A stretch of 64,000 nucleotides of DNA from the NCBI GenBank assembly GCA_022695795.1, contig MU404056.1, positions 744,001 through 808,000 on the forward strand. Direction: 5' to 3'. The position numbers and the translations under genes were made by a program. Below the pieces are notes generated by a model. It searched no databases and was not told the origin of the DNA. It saw only the letters and a list, made by a program, of their open reading frames with translations. Below, piece by piece: positions 21,990 to 33,828 of this stretch; within the stretch, counting starts at the first letter, position 1, and the number at the start of each line of letters is the position of its first letter. Source of the DNA: Biscogniauxia marginata. Lineage: Eukaryota; Ascomycota; Sordariomycetes; Xylariales; Xylariaceae.

Positions 21990-22570
21990 AATGCCCGGCT
22001 ATAGTTAGATTGTCTATCCATGCTGGCGTAGTATCCGGATCACATTACAGAATGCCTCTTCTACATATTTTTAGTCCCTCGCCGAGGTTTCCATAAAGGC
22101 ACAACCCAGTTCTTTTACGTGCAAATCCCCCTCCCCCTGTGATACCATTTGCTCTTATGCCTAATCGATCTTATTACCCACTATAATAATAAGCACGTTT
22201 AATAATCTAGCACGCTGGACCTTATCAAAAAGATTTCTAATTTAACAAAAAAAGAACTTTAAATTAATACTATATACTAGTAGGAATTCATAAGCCTCTT
22301 TAATATATTAGTTGTGTAATTATATATATGTTTTAACGCCGCTTAAATCCACCACTTCTAGCCCGTAACGTTAATTATTAATCTCGAGTGTGCTTTAATA
22401 AACGTTTATAATTGTGGGGTCATACTACAAACACACAATATTAAGTCAACTTATTTAGATTAATAAAGTAAATATCTATATACGCACTTCTTCGACGAAG
22501 TCTTGCCGGTAAAGCTAAACCACCAGCGCCGACTTTTTAATACCACTATTCCTTAGTAGTATTAACTAAT
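21990..22570 (-). pseudogene. RIP-mutated Ras-family small GTPase
   Basis: Minus-strand frames show the ordered signature of a Ras-type GTPase. A P-loop relic at about 22519-22544 reads GIKKSALVV where GVGKSALVV is expected, followed by a stop and DFVEEV. The NKxD motif is GNKID at 22162-22179. GCAFMETSARD at about 22064-22100 is the G5 loop, followed by VEEAFCNVIRILRQH. The P-loop to NKxD distance is about 50 bp more than in Ras proteins, leaving room for one intron. G-to-A and C-to-T changes explain the P-loop Lys-for-Gly and the stops. No CAAX end is visible. It cannot encode a working GTPase. Confidence 0.7.
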
Positions 22571-23604
22571 AACGTTACATATAATTAATTAAACACGATA
22601 TAAGTTCGTATAATATTACCATTTATTTAAACAATTAAAGAGAAGCTAGATAATCGAGGTTATATAAAACATACTAATAAGAATAAGATCATTTAAGGTA
22701 GCTAAGCGGTATAGAAATATGCTGGGTGTTATATCGAGAAAGTGCAGATTTGCTGTGTACTAATTTACAACGTACGTATACTTATATGCTGAACTGCTTA
22801 CTAAATTACTTAGGTACCTAGCTAGTAATAAGGTCAAATTTCTAGCATGGGGGAACAAGAGTAAACAGATAGGGAGAAAATATAAAGGCAACATTTTGTT
22901 AGTTTCTTAAACCCGATCTTTAACCGCGAGAAAAAGGCTAATTAAAAGTAATAAAATAAGGTTAAAAATCCTATAAAACTTGCAATTCCCGATTTAAACA
23001 TGTTTTTAAACAAGGGGGACGAGATCTTATAAGTTAATACTTCGTTATATATATTAATTAGTATAATTAACTTAAAACCCACTTATTACACCTTTATACT
23101 AAATTTAAATAGATTTAATATAAAAGTTATAAATATATTAAATAAGTCATAATTTTAATAAAATAATAAATAAAATACCTAATAACTATTAAATTTTAAT
23201 TTATAAGTTATTAATAAAAATAGCTTTTATAACGCCGCGACGCAATAAAAAAGCAATTAACGATTTTAACTTTAAAACAACAATTTATCAATTCGAATTA
23301 CTATTTAACCAACACATCCAGCTAATAAATATCTCTATGTCTCTTTTTCATTTAAATAAGTACGAAAAAACATTTTAAAGTTATAAAATTTAAATGTCGC
23401 TATGTTATCTTATAAGTTTCACCTAAAAAAAAGTAATTAAAAAAATATAATTTTATTATAATTTAATATGTCGTATTTTAATATAACCTCTCCGCTTAAC
23501 TTTGTAAGAGTTAATTAAATAATAAGCTCGAGTATTTACCGGCGACCTCTTAATACAAGTTAAGCAAAAATCAACCGATATATAGCTTTTAAATTCCTCA
23601 CGAT
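22571..23604. other. TA-rich RIP-degraded DNA
   Basis: Dense TA-rich sequence with stops in all frames. No relic identified. Confidence 0.5.
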
Positions 23605-24426
23605 ATGGCGACCTTAGTATTAGCTAAAATAAAAAACGAGTTAAATAAACATTTTAATAAACAGCAAAAGAAAGATATCGTGTTACCTAGGCCAAAGCGA
23701 ATACGAGTTAATACGGCACTTATAAGGGAAAGAAGTAATCTCTATCTAGTAAGCATAACAAGCCATGTTAATCGAAAAATTATTTAATATACTTAAAAAT
23801 ATATTATAAAAGTTATAAGTAAATTATTAAGACTTTAAAAGTCAAGTTCTCGAGGTTATAAAGTTGTTTTATCTTTAAATTACTTAAGAATAAAGCTTTT
23901 TTAATATTGCTAAGAGACAACATTAAATAAAAGAAATAAAAAATTGAAATATCTCTTTTTTAAGATCTCGAAAAACCTTAAATCAAAACGCTAGCTAACC
24001 GATTTTTATTATCATTATACGACATTTCGACGTAAATTCCTCGATCCCGCACATTTTAAAACTAGGAATTTTAATTAAAAACGCTATATAAAAGAAAAAA
24101 AAGCTTTATACAAAGTTACGAGCTCGGTTATAAACAAACTTAAGCCTATTTAAAGAAGCTATATAAATTTAATATATAACGCGTTAAAAGGTATATAAAT
24201 TATGCCTATGTTAAAGAATTATTTATTAGATTTTTTAACTAAATTCATTTTAGAAATAAGGTATAAAAGTTATAAATTATATATATATATTACGAAAAAC
24301 GAGCTTAACAATTTAATTAATCTTATTATTAATTTACTTTTAAGATTTACTATTAAATTAAAAGTCCTAAAAAATGTGCCGGTTATAAACCCGGCTTTCT
24401 TTTTTAGCATCGTTATAAATACTTAA
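23605..24426 (+). pseudogene. Unidentified RIP-degraded gene ghost
   Basis: A single frame runs 274 codons from ATG at 23605 to a stop at 24426. Internal stops are TAA or TAG at sites compatible with Gln or Trp. It contains two open pieces (60 codons from 23605, 74 codons from 24202). Readable fragments such as VLPRPKRIRVNTALIRER and FRRKFLDPAHFKT look protein-like, but I cannot name a family. It may be a transposon or a host gene hit by RIP. Confidence 0.4.
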
Positions 24427-26155
24427 TAATTCCCACTTACTATATTAATTAACAAAACCAAACTAATAACTTTAAAGTCTCGGCGGTTTACCGGGAAATT
24501 AAACTTAAAAACTTCGTAAGTTTAAATTTATAATCAAAAATCGATAAGGTGACCGATAATTTAGCGAATCTCAAGCTAAAATGTGGATATTTACCGCTAA
24601 AAACGCTATTAAAAAAGAAAATAAATTAAAAAGAGGGAGATTATTAAGCAAGAAAAATAAAACGTTTTTAATTCGTTTAATACCCTTTAAAGTATTAAGC
24701 TATAATAATAACCAATGTTTTAAGTTAATTACACCTATATATAATTAACAAAACGCAATATATATTTTTATAAAGGCTGCTTAAACGACTAACGCTAGGG
24801 ACTTTAACACTGGTTTATCGTCACAAAAAGAAAACGGAGCTAAAGGAATCGCCGGAGAATAGTTAAATTAAGTCTAGTTAAATGAGTTTAATATCGATTT
24901 TAACCATGTTTTAAATATAAATGTTTATAATATAACTAGCCTTTAATGTTTTTTAAAGTAGTATCTTAAGGTTCCCCATTTATGCTACCCTCTTAAAATG
25001 GCACTTAAATAAATAAAATAAAAATAAACAATATATACGGTGTTTAAACCTTAATTATAATATCTTTATTAAACAAATATATTTATAACGGCTAATTAAC
25101 TAAATAAGCTTATTATAAAACTATATTTAACTAAAACTTATTCTTTATATAAAACATTATCTCTTATAACTATATATTTAACTCTATTCTTAAATCATAA
25201 TTACAAAGAAGCACGAAAAAAATAATTTAATCCGTTATCGCTAATCGCTTAAATCGTATCAAAACCACTCGTTAACGGTAATAAAACTTAGTATATAAAT
25301 CACCGGCCTGCTTCTTAAGTTTAAATGTCTTTTCGATTAGCTATGATCTTTTAAATAGTTATAAAGCGTATCATTTCGCCGATGATTTAATTAATTAATG
25401 TTTCGTATCTTTATAAGGGAGCTTTCTTAAGCCGAGAGGCTTTTATTCCCTTTAAATCAAGTTTTTCAAGGTTATTCTTATTAATTAATAATCGAGTAGT
25501 AACTTTAATGTCTCGTTTAAGTTCACGAGACATAAAAATAAATTTAACGACATTTATTATATAATTAGCGATAGATTTTGTAAATTAAAAAAGAAAATAC
25601 CATAAAAAAAGAAATTTATTTATTTTATTAATAATTATTTATTATAAAGTATTAAAGTTATTATATATTTCGTATTTCTATTAAGGTATTAACCGTGTTT
25701 ATAATAGTAACGTTATTTTAAGTAAAAAGACTTTTTTTAAAAAAGTTAATAAATCATTCTTAAGAAAGTGGTACTCGAAATAAATTAACTATTTTCTTTA
25801 AACAAATTACATTATTCCTTTTATATTATTAACAAGGCAAAAACGAGAACTTAAACGCATTAATATAACCCATACTAATCAACCCTCCTTCTTATTAACA
25901 CCTCTTTTAATAACTAATTAATTAATTAATTAATCACTAGTTCTACCCCGCTTATTAATACTTAACAAACAAGTAAAAACGTTATTAAAAAGCATATAAA
26001 AACAATATTTCACTTTTTTTTATTTTCTCTTTCCTAAGTCAATTAATTACTAAATAATTATACTATGTTAAATAAAATCGATTAATTATAGCAATGTAAT
26101 TTTTACTTAACATATTTTATATTAAACGAGTTATTATAACTTCATTTTAACGAAT
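24427..26155. other. TA-rich RIP-degraded DNA
   Basis: No recognisable domain or repeat boundary. A short run of ATTA-type repeats occurs near 25920. Confidence 0.5.
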
Positions 26156-26160
26156 ATCAA

Positions 26161-26646
26161 TGTGACGAACCTCCCTGTGTGTTCCTAGTCAGCTGACTTC
26201 ACAGGTGAGTATGTACTAGATTTTCTTGATTTGAAGGTAACAGTGGGTTGAAATTAGTTCAAGTGATTTATAATATTATGTTCGTTAAAGAGGTTTTAAG
26301 GTACTTTTACTATAGTATTAAGGAGCGATTATAGTTTTAAATTAATAGCTAAAGAATGAGAGATTAATTACATAAGGAAATTTTAATTTATTTATACTTG
26401 TTTTTCTTTATATATATTTCTATTGTTTAGTATGTTGGATATCGATAGATATGAAATTCCTTTATATTTATCCTTATTAGATATAATATCCCACTATATT
26501 TATCCTTGTTGGATATAATATCCCATTATATTCACGTCACGTGAGGTTATATTATGACCGGAACGAAACCGACCTATTCATTAATTCCTTGGTCTATACC
26601 ACGACACCTTAATATGGAATCCCTTTATTCCCATGGTTTCGTAACA
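26161..26646 (-). repeat. 3' LTR of the complete chromovirus
   Basis: TGTGACGAACC to TTTCGTAACA. The outer portion (to about 26230) is unmutated while the inner portion has lost many C and G bases relative to the other LTR. Confidence 0.93.
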
Positions 26647-26662
26647 TTATTTCTCCCCTCCT
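26647..26662 (-). other. Polypurine tract
   Basis: Read on the minus strand, AGGAGGGGAGAAATAA immediately precedes the TGTTACG start of the 3' LTR. This is the expected plus-strand primer site. A matching tract AGAGGAGAAATAG precedes the LTR at 5445. Confidence 0.8.
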
Positions 26663-26866
26663 AAAATCTTTATTTTAAAAACTATTTTTAGTAAGTTATT
26701 CTTTTCTCCTTTTATAATAATTATATTTAGTAATCGTATTATTAAGCGTTATCGTTTAAACTAGAAATTCGAACGTAAAAAACTTATATATCGGATAAAT
26801 AAGTTAGGTTTTAATTTTAAAATTATGCTTTGTTTTTGTTGTTTCAATTAAGCGCTTAAATGTGTC

Positions 26867-27439
26867 ATGGCAAAAAGAAAGTCTTAAAAATGTAGTGAAT
26901 ATATTTATAAGGGTTATCCCTGCGATGGGACCGGTATTACTCTAGATTTCTTTAATTGGTTAAACGTTAAAAAGGAACGGTTGTTTTAATAAGAACGACA
27001 AGCGGAGGAAACTCTTTTTCTTTATTAAGCCGAAATAATTTGCTTATAATCGGAAATTAATTGTTTTTAAATCGAGGTTAATAAATCCATTAATCATATA
27101 TTACGTTTATATCGCTAGTAAGACTTTTTTAAATAGAAAAGTTTTAAAATGTTATAACGGGGTTTTTAAGATTTAAACGAGCTATAAAAGTAGGAGCGTT
27201 TAAAGGAGAAATAAGAGCGTGTTATAATCGAATAGTAGCGTTTCTTTGAAAAACAGTAAAACACGGAGGAATCGCTGCGTTAGTTTATATCCGGGTAAGG
27301 CGTGCTTGTTTCGGAGGTTTTCTTTTTTTTCGACTGGTTTTAACTAGGTCACGACCCGGGTCCTTAAATCCCCTTAAGCGATTTGGGTTCTGGCGGTGAA
27401 AGTTCTCAAGTTTATTTATTAAATTTTTTAAATATTTAA
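26867..27439 (+). pseudogene. Antisense ORF relic inside the chromovirus
   Basis: Opposite to gag-pol, one frame runs exactly 191 codons from ATG 26867 to TAA 27439. It is broken only by TAA/TAG codons at sites where Gln or Trp would fit. It reads a basic start, KCSEYIYKGYPCDG (Cys-containing, zinc-binding-like), a Lys/Glu-rich helical middle (KKERLF, KQERLKEK type) and a GSGGESSQV tail that matches GESSQV in the copy at 4709-5240. Two independent elements preserving the same frame, motif order and position argue for a real, once-expressed protein. Function unknown. Confidence 0.65.
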
Positions 27440-27479
27440 GTAGTTTTTAAGTGTTTTTCTCGAGTAGGTAACTTTCTTA

Positions 27480-30400
27480 TTTAATAAAATATTATAATTA
27501 ATTTCCGATTCGTTTTGAATTTAATATCTTTTTTATTTCGTATTTATTAGGGTTTTTTTTAAATTTTAGTTGGTTTTTTGGCATGGCGTTATTTGGTGTT
27601 GGTTTTAAGAGCGAAACATGAAATATAGGATGTATTCTAGATCTTTTTAGTAGTGCTAGTTTATAGTTAATTTTCGAAATAACCTTTTTAATTTTATATG
27701 GTTTTAATTTCTTGAATTTTAGTTTTTCGTTAGGTCGTTTTGTTTTGATTTAAGGTGTTTTTAATATTGCGCTTTGTTATTAGCAAAGCAAGTAAATTAT
27801 GTTTTTTCTTTTAAGAATTAGTTCTTTAATTCTTTTTTTATTATAGTATTTTATTATTTTGTTTTGAATAAATTGTAATTCTTTTTGTAGCCGTTATTGT
27901 ACTACTTAGATCTTTTCGGATAGTATTTCTGTTCTCGGGGCCTTTATCTCGACTTTTGGCGCTTTTATGAGTTTTATCGGTTGTTTTTGGGTTTCCGCCT
28001 TTTATTCGTATATTGCCTCGTGTAGTGATATCTTTATGTTTTCGTTAATCGAAGTGTTATATGTTATTTGGGCTATTAATAGTAATTCTACTTAGTTATT
28101 CATTTCCCGGTTAACATAATTTCGTAAATATTGTTTTATTGTTTAGTTTAGTCTCTTTGTTTATTCGTTAGTTTAGGGGTAATACGCTATAAATAACTTT
28201 TATTTAATTCCTATTCGTTTTATTAGGTTGGTTTAAAATTTTAACGTAAATAACTTGTCTTTGTTTAAAATAACGCGTTTCGGTAACCTATATTTATTAA
28301 TATATTCTCTTAAGAAGTTAAAAGCTAATTATTTTACTATGCTTAATTCGTTAAATAATAAGAAGTAGGCGTATTTTGTGAGTTTATTAACGATTATTTA
28401 TATGTTGTTATAAGGTACTCCTGTGGTAAGATCTTTTGACTTTAAGAGTTTCATTACGAAGTTCTATGTAATTGTATTTCATGCTTTATTAAGTATTTAG
28501 GTTAGTTATAATAGTTTATATGGTTTATGTCGTAATGCTTTAGCCTTATTATAGATATTATAATTCTTTATAATTCTTTTAATTATTTATTATATTCCTG
28601 GAAAGTTAAATTTCTCTTGAAGTCGTTTTACCGTTTTGAAAATCCCTTGGTGGCTATGTAAAGGATGTTCGTGAAATTCTTTGACGAATTCGTTTTATAC
28701 TTGTTTTAATACGTATATTTTTTCCTTATATAAAAGAAGTTCGTCGCTGGATCCTTATTAAAACTGTAATTGTTTTTCTTTTTAATTGTAATTTTCTTTA
28801 AAACGTTATTTCTAGTTTTTTATATTAATTCGTATGTAAATTAATACAACTAATTTATTATTTTGTTGTTTAAACATCTAGATATCTTTTTTGTTGATTT
28901 TTGATTTATAATCTCCCTTTTTATTAAAAAGATTTATTTAGATGTTTTCTTTTCCCTTGATGTACTAGATTTTGAAATTAAATCTAGATAAGAAAATCAT
29001 TTAACGCTCGTGTCTTTGGTTAAGCGTTTGTGTTATTATGAATTATATAAGGTTCTTATGATTTAAATAAATGTCGATAAGTTCCTTAGTTTCGCTGAGC
29101 TATGGTTTTCATTTTTTTAATGCTTTAATAACTATTAATAGTTCCTTATTATAAATTTAATAATTTAGTTTAACACTATATAGTGCTTTGAATAGATACG
29201 CGACTAAGTATTATTTCTTATTGTTTTCTAGCTGCTTTAAGACTGCTTTAATGGCGAAATTTAAGGCGTTTATCTTTAGTCGTTTTTTTTTATTTTCGTT
29301 TAAAAGTTTATATATAACTTCACTAGTTATAACTTTTTTTAGTTGTTAGAAAGCCTATCTAGCTTCTTTAGTAAAATGGAAAGCCTTTCTTGTTTTTGCT
29401 AGGGTAATTAATTCCGTTAATAGTTTGGCGATACGCCCGAAATCCTTAATGAGTTATTTAACATAATTAATAAAGCCAAGAAATGCGCGTATGTTTATAA
29501 TATTTTTAGGTTCTAGCTAATCCTTAACTATTATTATTTTTCCTTTTTAGATGCGAATTTCTTCTAGATTTATTATAAACCCTAGATAATTTAGTTTCTT
29601 GATATGTTATTCGTTTTTAGTTAGATAAATAAGTAGGTTTGCTTTTTTCAGGGCTTTTAACACTTGTTTTATATGTTTTTTATGTTCCTTCTCGTTTTTT
29701 AAGTAAATCAATATATCGTTTAAGTAAACGAATATAAATTTATTTAGAAACCTACGAAGGACTATTATAATTATATGTTAAAATGTAGCAGGCGCGTTAA
29801 TAAGTTTAAATAGCATAACCTTGTATTTATAATATTTATATATCGTTTAAAAAGCTATATATTGTTTATATTCCTTAGTTATTTTAATTATATAGTATTT
29901 ATTACGAAGGTTTAGTGCTATGAAGATTTAGGTCTTATTAATTTGTCCTTTTATAAGTTTCATTAATGGTAATAAATACCTGTTTTTTTTGGTTATTTTA
30001 TTGAGGTGTCGGTAGTCGATTACTCGTCTTTATACTAGGTTTCTTTTTTTATTGATATATTGTTTCCCGTTTTTGTCGATTTTAGGTACCATAATTACCG
30101 GGTATTTTAACGAGGATTCGGATTTTCAAATATATCCTTTATCGAGATCCTCTTAAATTCCCTTTTATAGTGCTTTTTGTTTTTCTTGATTTATAAGATA
30201 TATTAGAAATAATTTTGGTTATTTTCCTTTTTTGAAGTGGATTTAGTGATTTTATTAGTTGTGTTTTAGTAATTCTTTTTTTGTTTTATTTTTAAATAAT
30301 TTATGGAAACGGAGGTATTTGCGCGGTACTTTTTTCGTTGGATTTTTAGGTTTAGTTACTCGAATTATATAGGTGATATGTTTCGTTTTTGTATTCGTTT

Positions 30401-33261
30401 CTTTGAGGTTATTTGCGGTACTTATCTCGTAACTTATAATAGTTAACTTCTCTTATTTTTGATTTTAATAAAGCGTGTTTATCTCGAAATTTATTTGTGA
30501 ATTACTTTTTTTAAGTTAATTTATTTTTAAGATTATGTCGTGATTTGATATGTGTATAATGTTAAGAATGACTTATTTAAAATGTCTTTAAATAGTTACC
30601 GAGAGAGGAATTATTTTTTTTAGCATTTTATTATTTTCGTAATTAGATATGTTTCCTTTAAAGTTTTATAGTTTATATGGACTTTATTTATATACTTATG
30701 GTATTTTGTTTTTTTAAGTTATTTTTATTGAGATATAGCTTTTATTTGCTTTTGAATTTATTAAGGCTTTATATTTTTTTTATTATACTTAATTTTAGTT
30801 ATAATAATGTTATTAAGTCCCGATTGGACTTTATATAAGGACTTGTTATTTATGGCTTTTCGCTGCTTTATTGGCGAGAGCTTTTGCCGTTTTTTGGTTT
30901 TCTGCGTTTTTTCCCTTTTGGTTTTTTTTTAGTTGTTATAGCCTAGATGTCTTTCTATTTTTAGGCTTTTATAAGAGCGTGTTTCTAGTAATTATTACTT
31001 AGATAGTTTTTTTAATTACCCTTTACGTAGTAGGGGGTAAGAGGTTTATTCTTTATATAGAACCTTATATATTGAAACTTTAATTTTTTTTCGAGAGCCT
31101 TTTTATAACCTAAGTCCGTTTTATCGACTCGGAATTTTTTGAAGTTCTGGATTATTTTTAAATAAAAGGAGTAATTCTTGAGTTTGCTTATTAGGGGTAT
31201 CTTAATGTTTTTCTTTAAGTTTATATTGATTTCTAAGAGTTTTTCTCCTTTTTTGAGGTATGTTTTAGTGATTCGTTTATAGCCTTGTTTAGTCGCACGT
31301 GTTTTTACTTATTACTTTATTAAGTGTTTTTTTATAAAGCCGAATAAATTAATGTTATATTTAATTCGTTTTTCGAGTCATTATGGAAGATGTAGTTCTT
31401 TTTATAATTCTTATAATTCTTTTTTAATCTCGTTTTTTTCGAAACCTGTTTCGAGTAAGTCGTGTACGTCGCATAGTATCAAAGTGTAATACATATAACT
31501 TTTAACTATTGCTTTGTAGCTTTTTTTGGAGCTTGGGTGAAGATAATATATTTTAGGGTAATGTGGTTATTATGGGGTGTTATTATAAATATACTCATTT
31601 TTTTTCGTGTCGTTATTTTCTGGTTTTTGAGAATAGTAACCGGCTTTATTTTTAAAACTTTTATGTACTTAATAAGCGTCGTTAATATAAAAGCTTTAAT
31701 GTAATAATGTATATTCCCTTGAGCTTTAATGGACATTATAACTATTATTTGTGTAAAGCCTTTAATTTAAGTTATCGTGTTGGCTTTTTTTTTAGTGGGT
31801 TTCGCATTTGTTATTTTTATAATGGCTTTAATATAAATCACTATGGTTTAACTTAATTCCTAAGTCGTATCTTAATTTGTAGTTATTATATACATATAAT
31901 AGTTCGTTTTCATTATATCTTTATTTGGTTTGTTTTAGTGTGAGATATTTTAAATATGAGTGGTTATTCTTTGGATAGTCTTTACAGTTAACTTGATAAG
32001 ATTTATAGACTTTTTTTATAAAGGTTTCTTCGATTTTTTCTGCTTTAATGGTATTAATAATAAATACTTGGTTTATTTTTTTGTTGTTTTCGAATTAAAC
32101 TCTTGTTTTAGCGACTCTTTTTTTAAGTTGAGGAATCCCTTTTGTTTTTGGTTCCTGTTTTTTAGGACTTCGGTACTCGTTTTTATAATGTTTTTTTTTT
32201 CTGTAGTTAAAACATTTAACGGTTAATTTATTTCGTTTTTTTCGTTTTTTTTGAATAACGTTGATTTTAATGGGATTTGATTTTGTTTTAGTGCTTTTTT
32301 TGGTTCCGGTACCGCTTTTGTGATTTCCTTTTTTCAGCTGGTCGCTATTTCTTCGTTATATCGTCTTTTTCTTTTTAAAGTACCGTTTAAAGTTCTTGTT
32401 ATTAATGGTAATTGTTATTATAACGTAGTTATTAAACTTCTCTAGGTTCCTTTTTTTATATAGGTTTGTTTTATATAACTCATTCTTTATATGGTTTTTT
32501 AACCTTTAATAAAACAAGTAATATAAGCTTTTAATAAGTAGTTATGATTGGCTTGCGAGTTTTTTGAACTTAATAGCGTAGTTTAAAGCCTTTTTATTTT
32601 ATCGTAGTTTATAAAGTCGAGCTTTGGCTTGTTATTTAAGGATTGGATTGCCGAATATAGACTTAAGTTGTTTTTTAAATTCCTTATAATTTTTGAAGAC
32701 TTTTTTTGTGTCTTTTTAGGCGTTTAATCCGTTTTTTAGGTGATCTTTTAATACTGGTTGAAACTAGGTTAAAGCGGTTTCGGCGAGGAGCTGGGATACC
32801 GTAAAAACTTTTTATTCTTTAGTGGTAATCGTTTTATAATAGAACCATAAGTAGGTTTTAGCCTAAATTAAAAATCCTTTTAGATCGTTTAACTTATTAT
32901 ATTTATTAGGTGTAATTAGTTTAAAACCTTTTACGTTAGGGGTTGTTATATTGTTGTTGTCGTTCGAGTTATTAGGGTTGTTATCGTTTGAGGGTGGTTA
33001 AGGTTGTTTTGCTTATTTGTCTTTTTTTTTAGGCATTTCTTTTTTCTCTTTTTCTTTTTCTTTAAATGCTTTTTTTTGCTGATCTTCCGAGATGTTTTTT
33101 TATGACTCTTTTTTAGTTATAACTGTAATAGATTTTTGTGTTAATTCCTTTAAACCTTTTAATTGTATCGTAAAAAGACCTAAAGTTTTCGTTTAAAAGC
33201 TTGTTAATTATTGTTTTTTTATTTGTTTTTTTTCTTGTTGCTTTTTGGTTTTAGGGGGCAT
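27480..33261 (-). pseudogene. gag-pol relic of the complete chromovirus
   Basis: Gag begins MPPKTKKQQEKKQ at 33261, 77 bp inside the 5' LTR. It carries an Asn/Lys-rich region (about 32950-33050) and a CCHC-like knuckle whose second Cys is now Tyr. Pol follows with protease, reverse transcriptase, RNase H, integrase and chromodomain in gypsy order. Dozens of TAA/TAG/TGA codons interrupt it. The two ORFs visible here (31506-31736 on the minus strand, 31960-32226 on the plus strand) are fragments or shadows of this relic. Confidence 0.85.
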
Positions 33262-33337
33262 GCTTGTTCTGGGATTGTTTGGTTAAAAGTCCCTTCTTTT
33301 GAACTAATGTTAAGCATTAATTAAGGAGCTATTAAAA

Positions 33338-33823
33338 TGTGACGAACCTCTTTATGTGTTTTTAGTTAGTTGACTTTATAAGTAAGTACGTATTAGATTT
33401 TTTTAATTTAAAGGTAATAGTGGGTTAAGATTGGTTTAAGTGATTTATAATATTATGTTTATTAAAGAGGTTTTAAGGTATTTTTATTATAGTATTAAGG
33501 AGCGACTATAGTTTTAAATTAATAGTTAAAAAATAAGAGACTAATTATATAAGGAAATTCCAATTTACTTATACTTATTCTTCTTTATATACATTTCTAT
33601 TGTTTGGTATGTTAGATATCGATGGATATGAAATCCCTTTATATTTATCCCTATTGGATATGATATCCCACTATATTTATCCTTGTTGGATATGATATCC
33701 CACCATATCCACGTCACGTAAGGTTACATCATGACCGGAACGGAACCGACCTGTTCATTAATTCCTTGGTCCGTGCCACGACACCCTGGTATGGAATCCC
33801 TCCATTCCCATGGTTTCGTAACA
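33338..33823 (-). repeat. 5' LTR of the complete chromovirus
   Basis: Same length as the partner LTR. Here the inner part (33338 to about 33590) is heavily mutated and the outer part from about 33690 is nearly unmutated, the mirror image of the 3' LTR. Confidence 0.93.
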
Positions 33824-33828
33824 ATCAA

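Larger units (their letters stand above)
26161..33823 (-). mobile_element. Complete Ty3/gypsy chromovirus, RIP-degraded, TSD ATCAA
   Basis: Two 486-bp LTRs (26161-26646 and 33338-33823) enclose a 6.7-kb interior, and ATCAA flanks the element at 26156-26160 and 33824-33828. Coding order on the minus strand: gag ATG at 33261, zinc knuckle (KCFN...HYKNE) near 32165-32220, protease near 30790, reverse transcriptase near 29700-30150 (RRVIDYRHLNK at about 30005-30040), RNase H near 29000-29300, integrase near 27950-28700 and chromodomain near 27480-27600. A polypurine tract lies at 26647-26662 next to the 3' LTR. Stops throughout make it inactive. Confidence 0.93.

Noticed and set aside
31960..32226. 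88-codon plus-strand ORF rich in Phe
   Set aside because: It is the antisense shadow of the gag-pol region of the RIP-degraded chromovirus.
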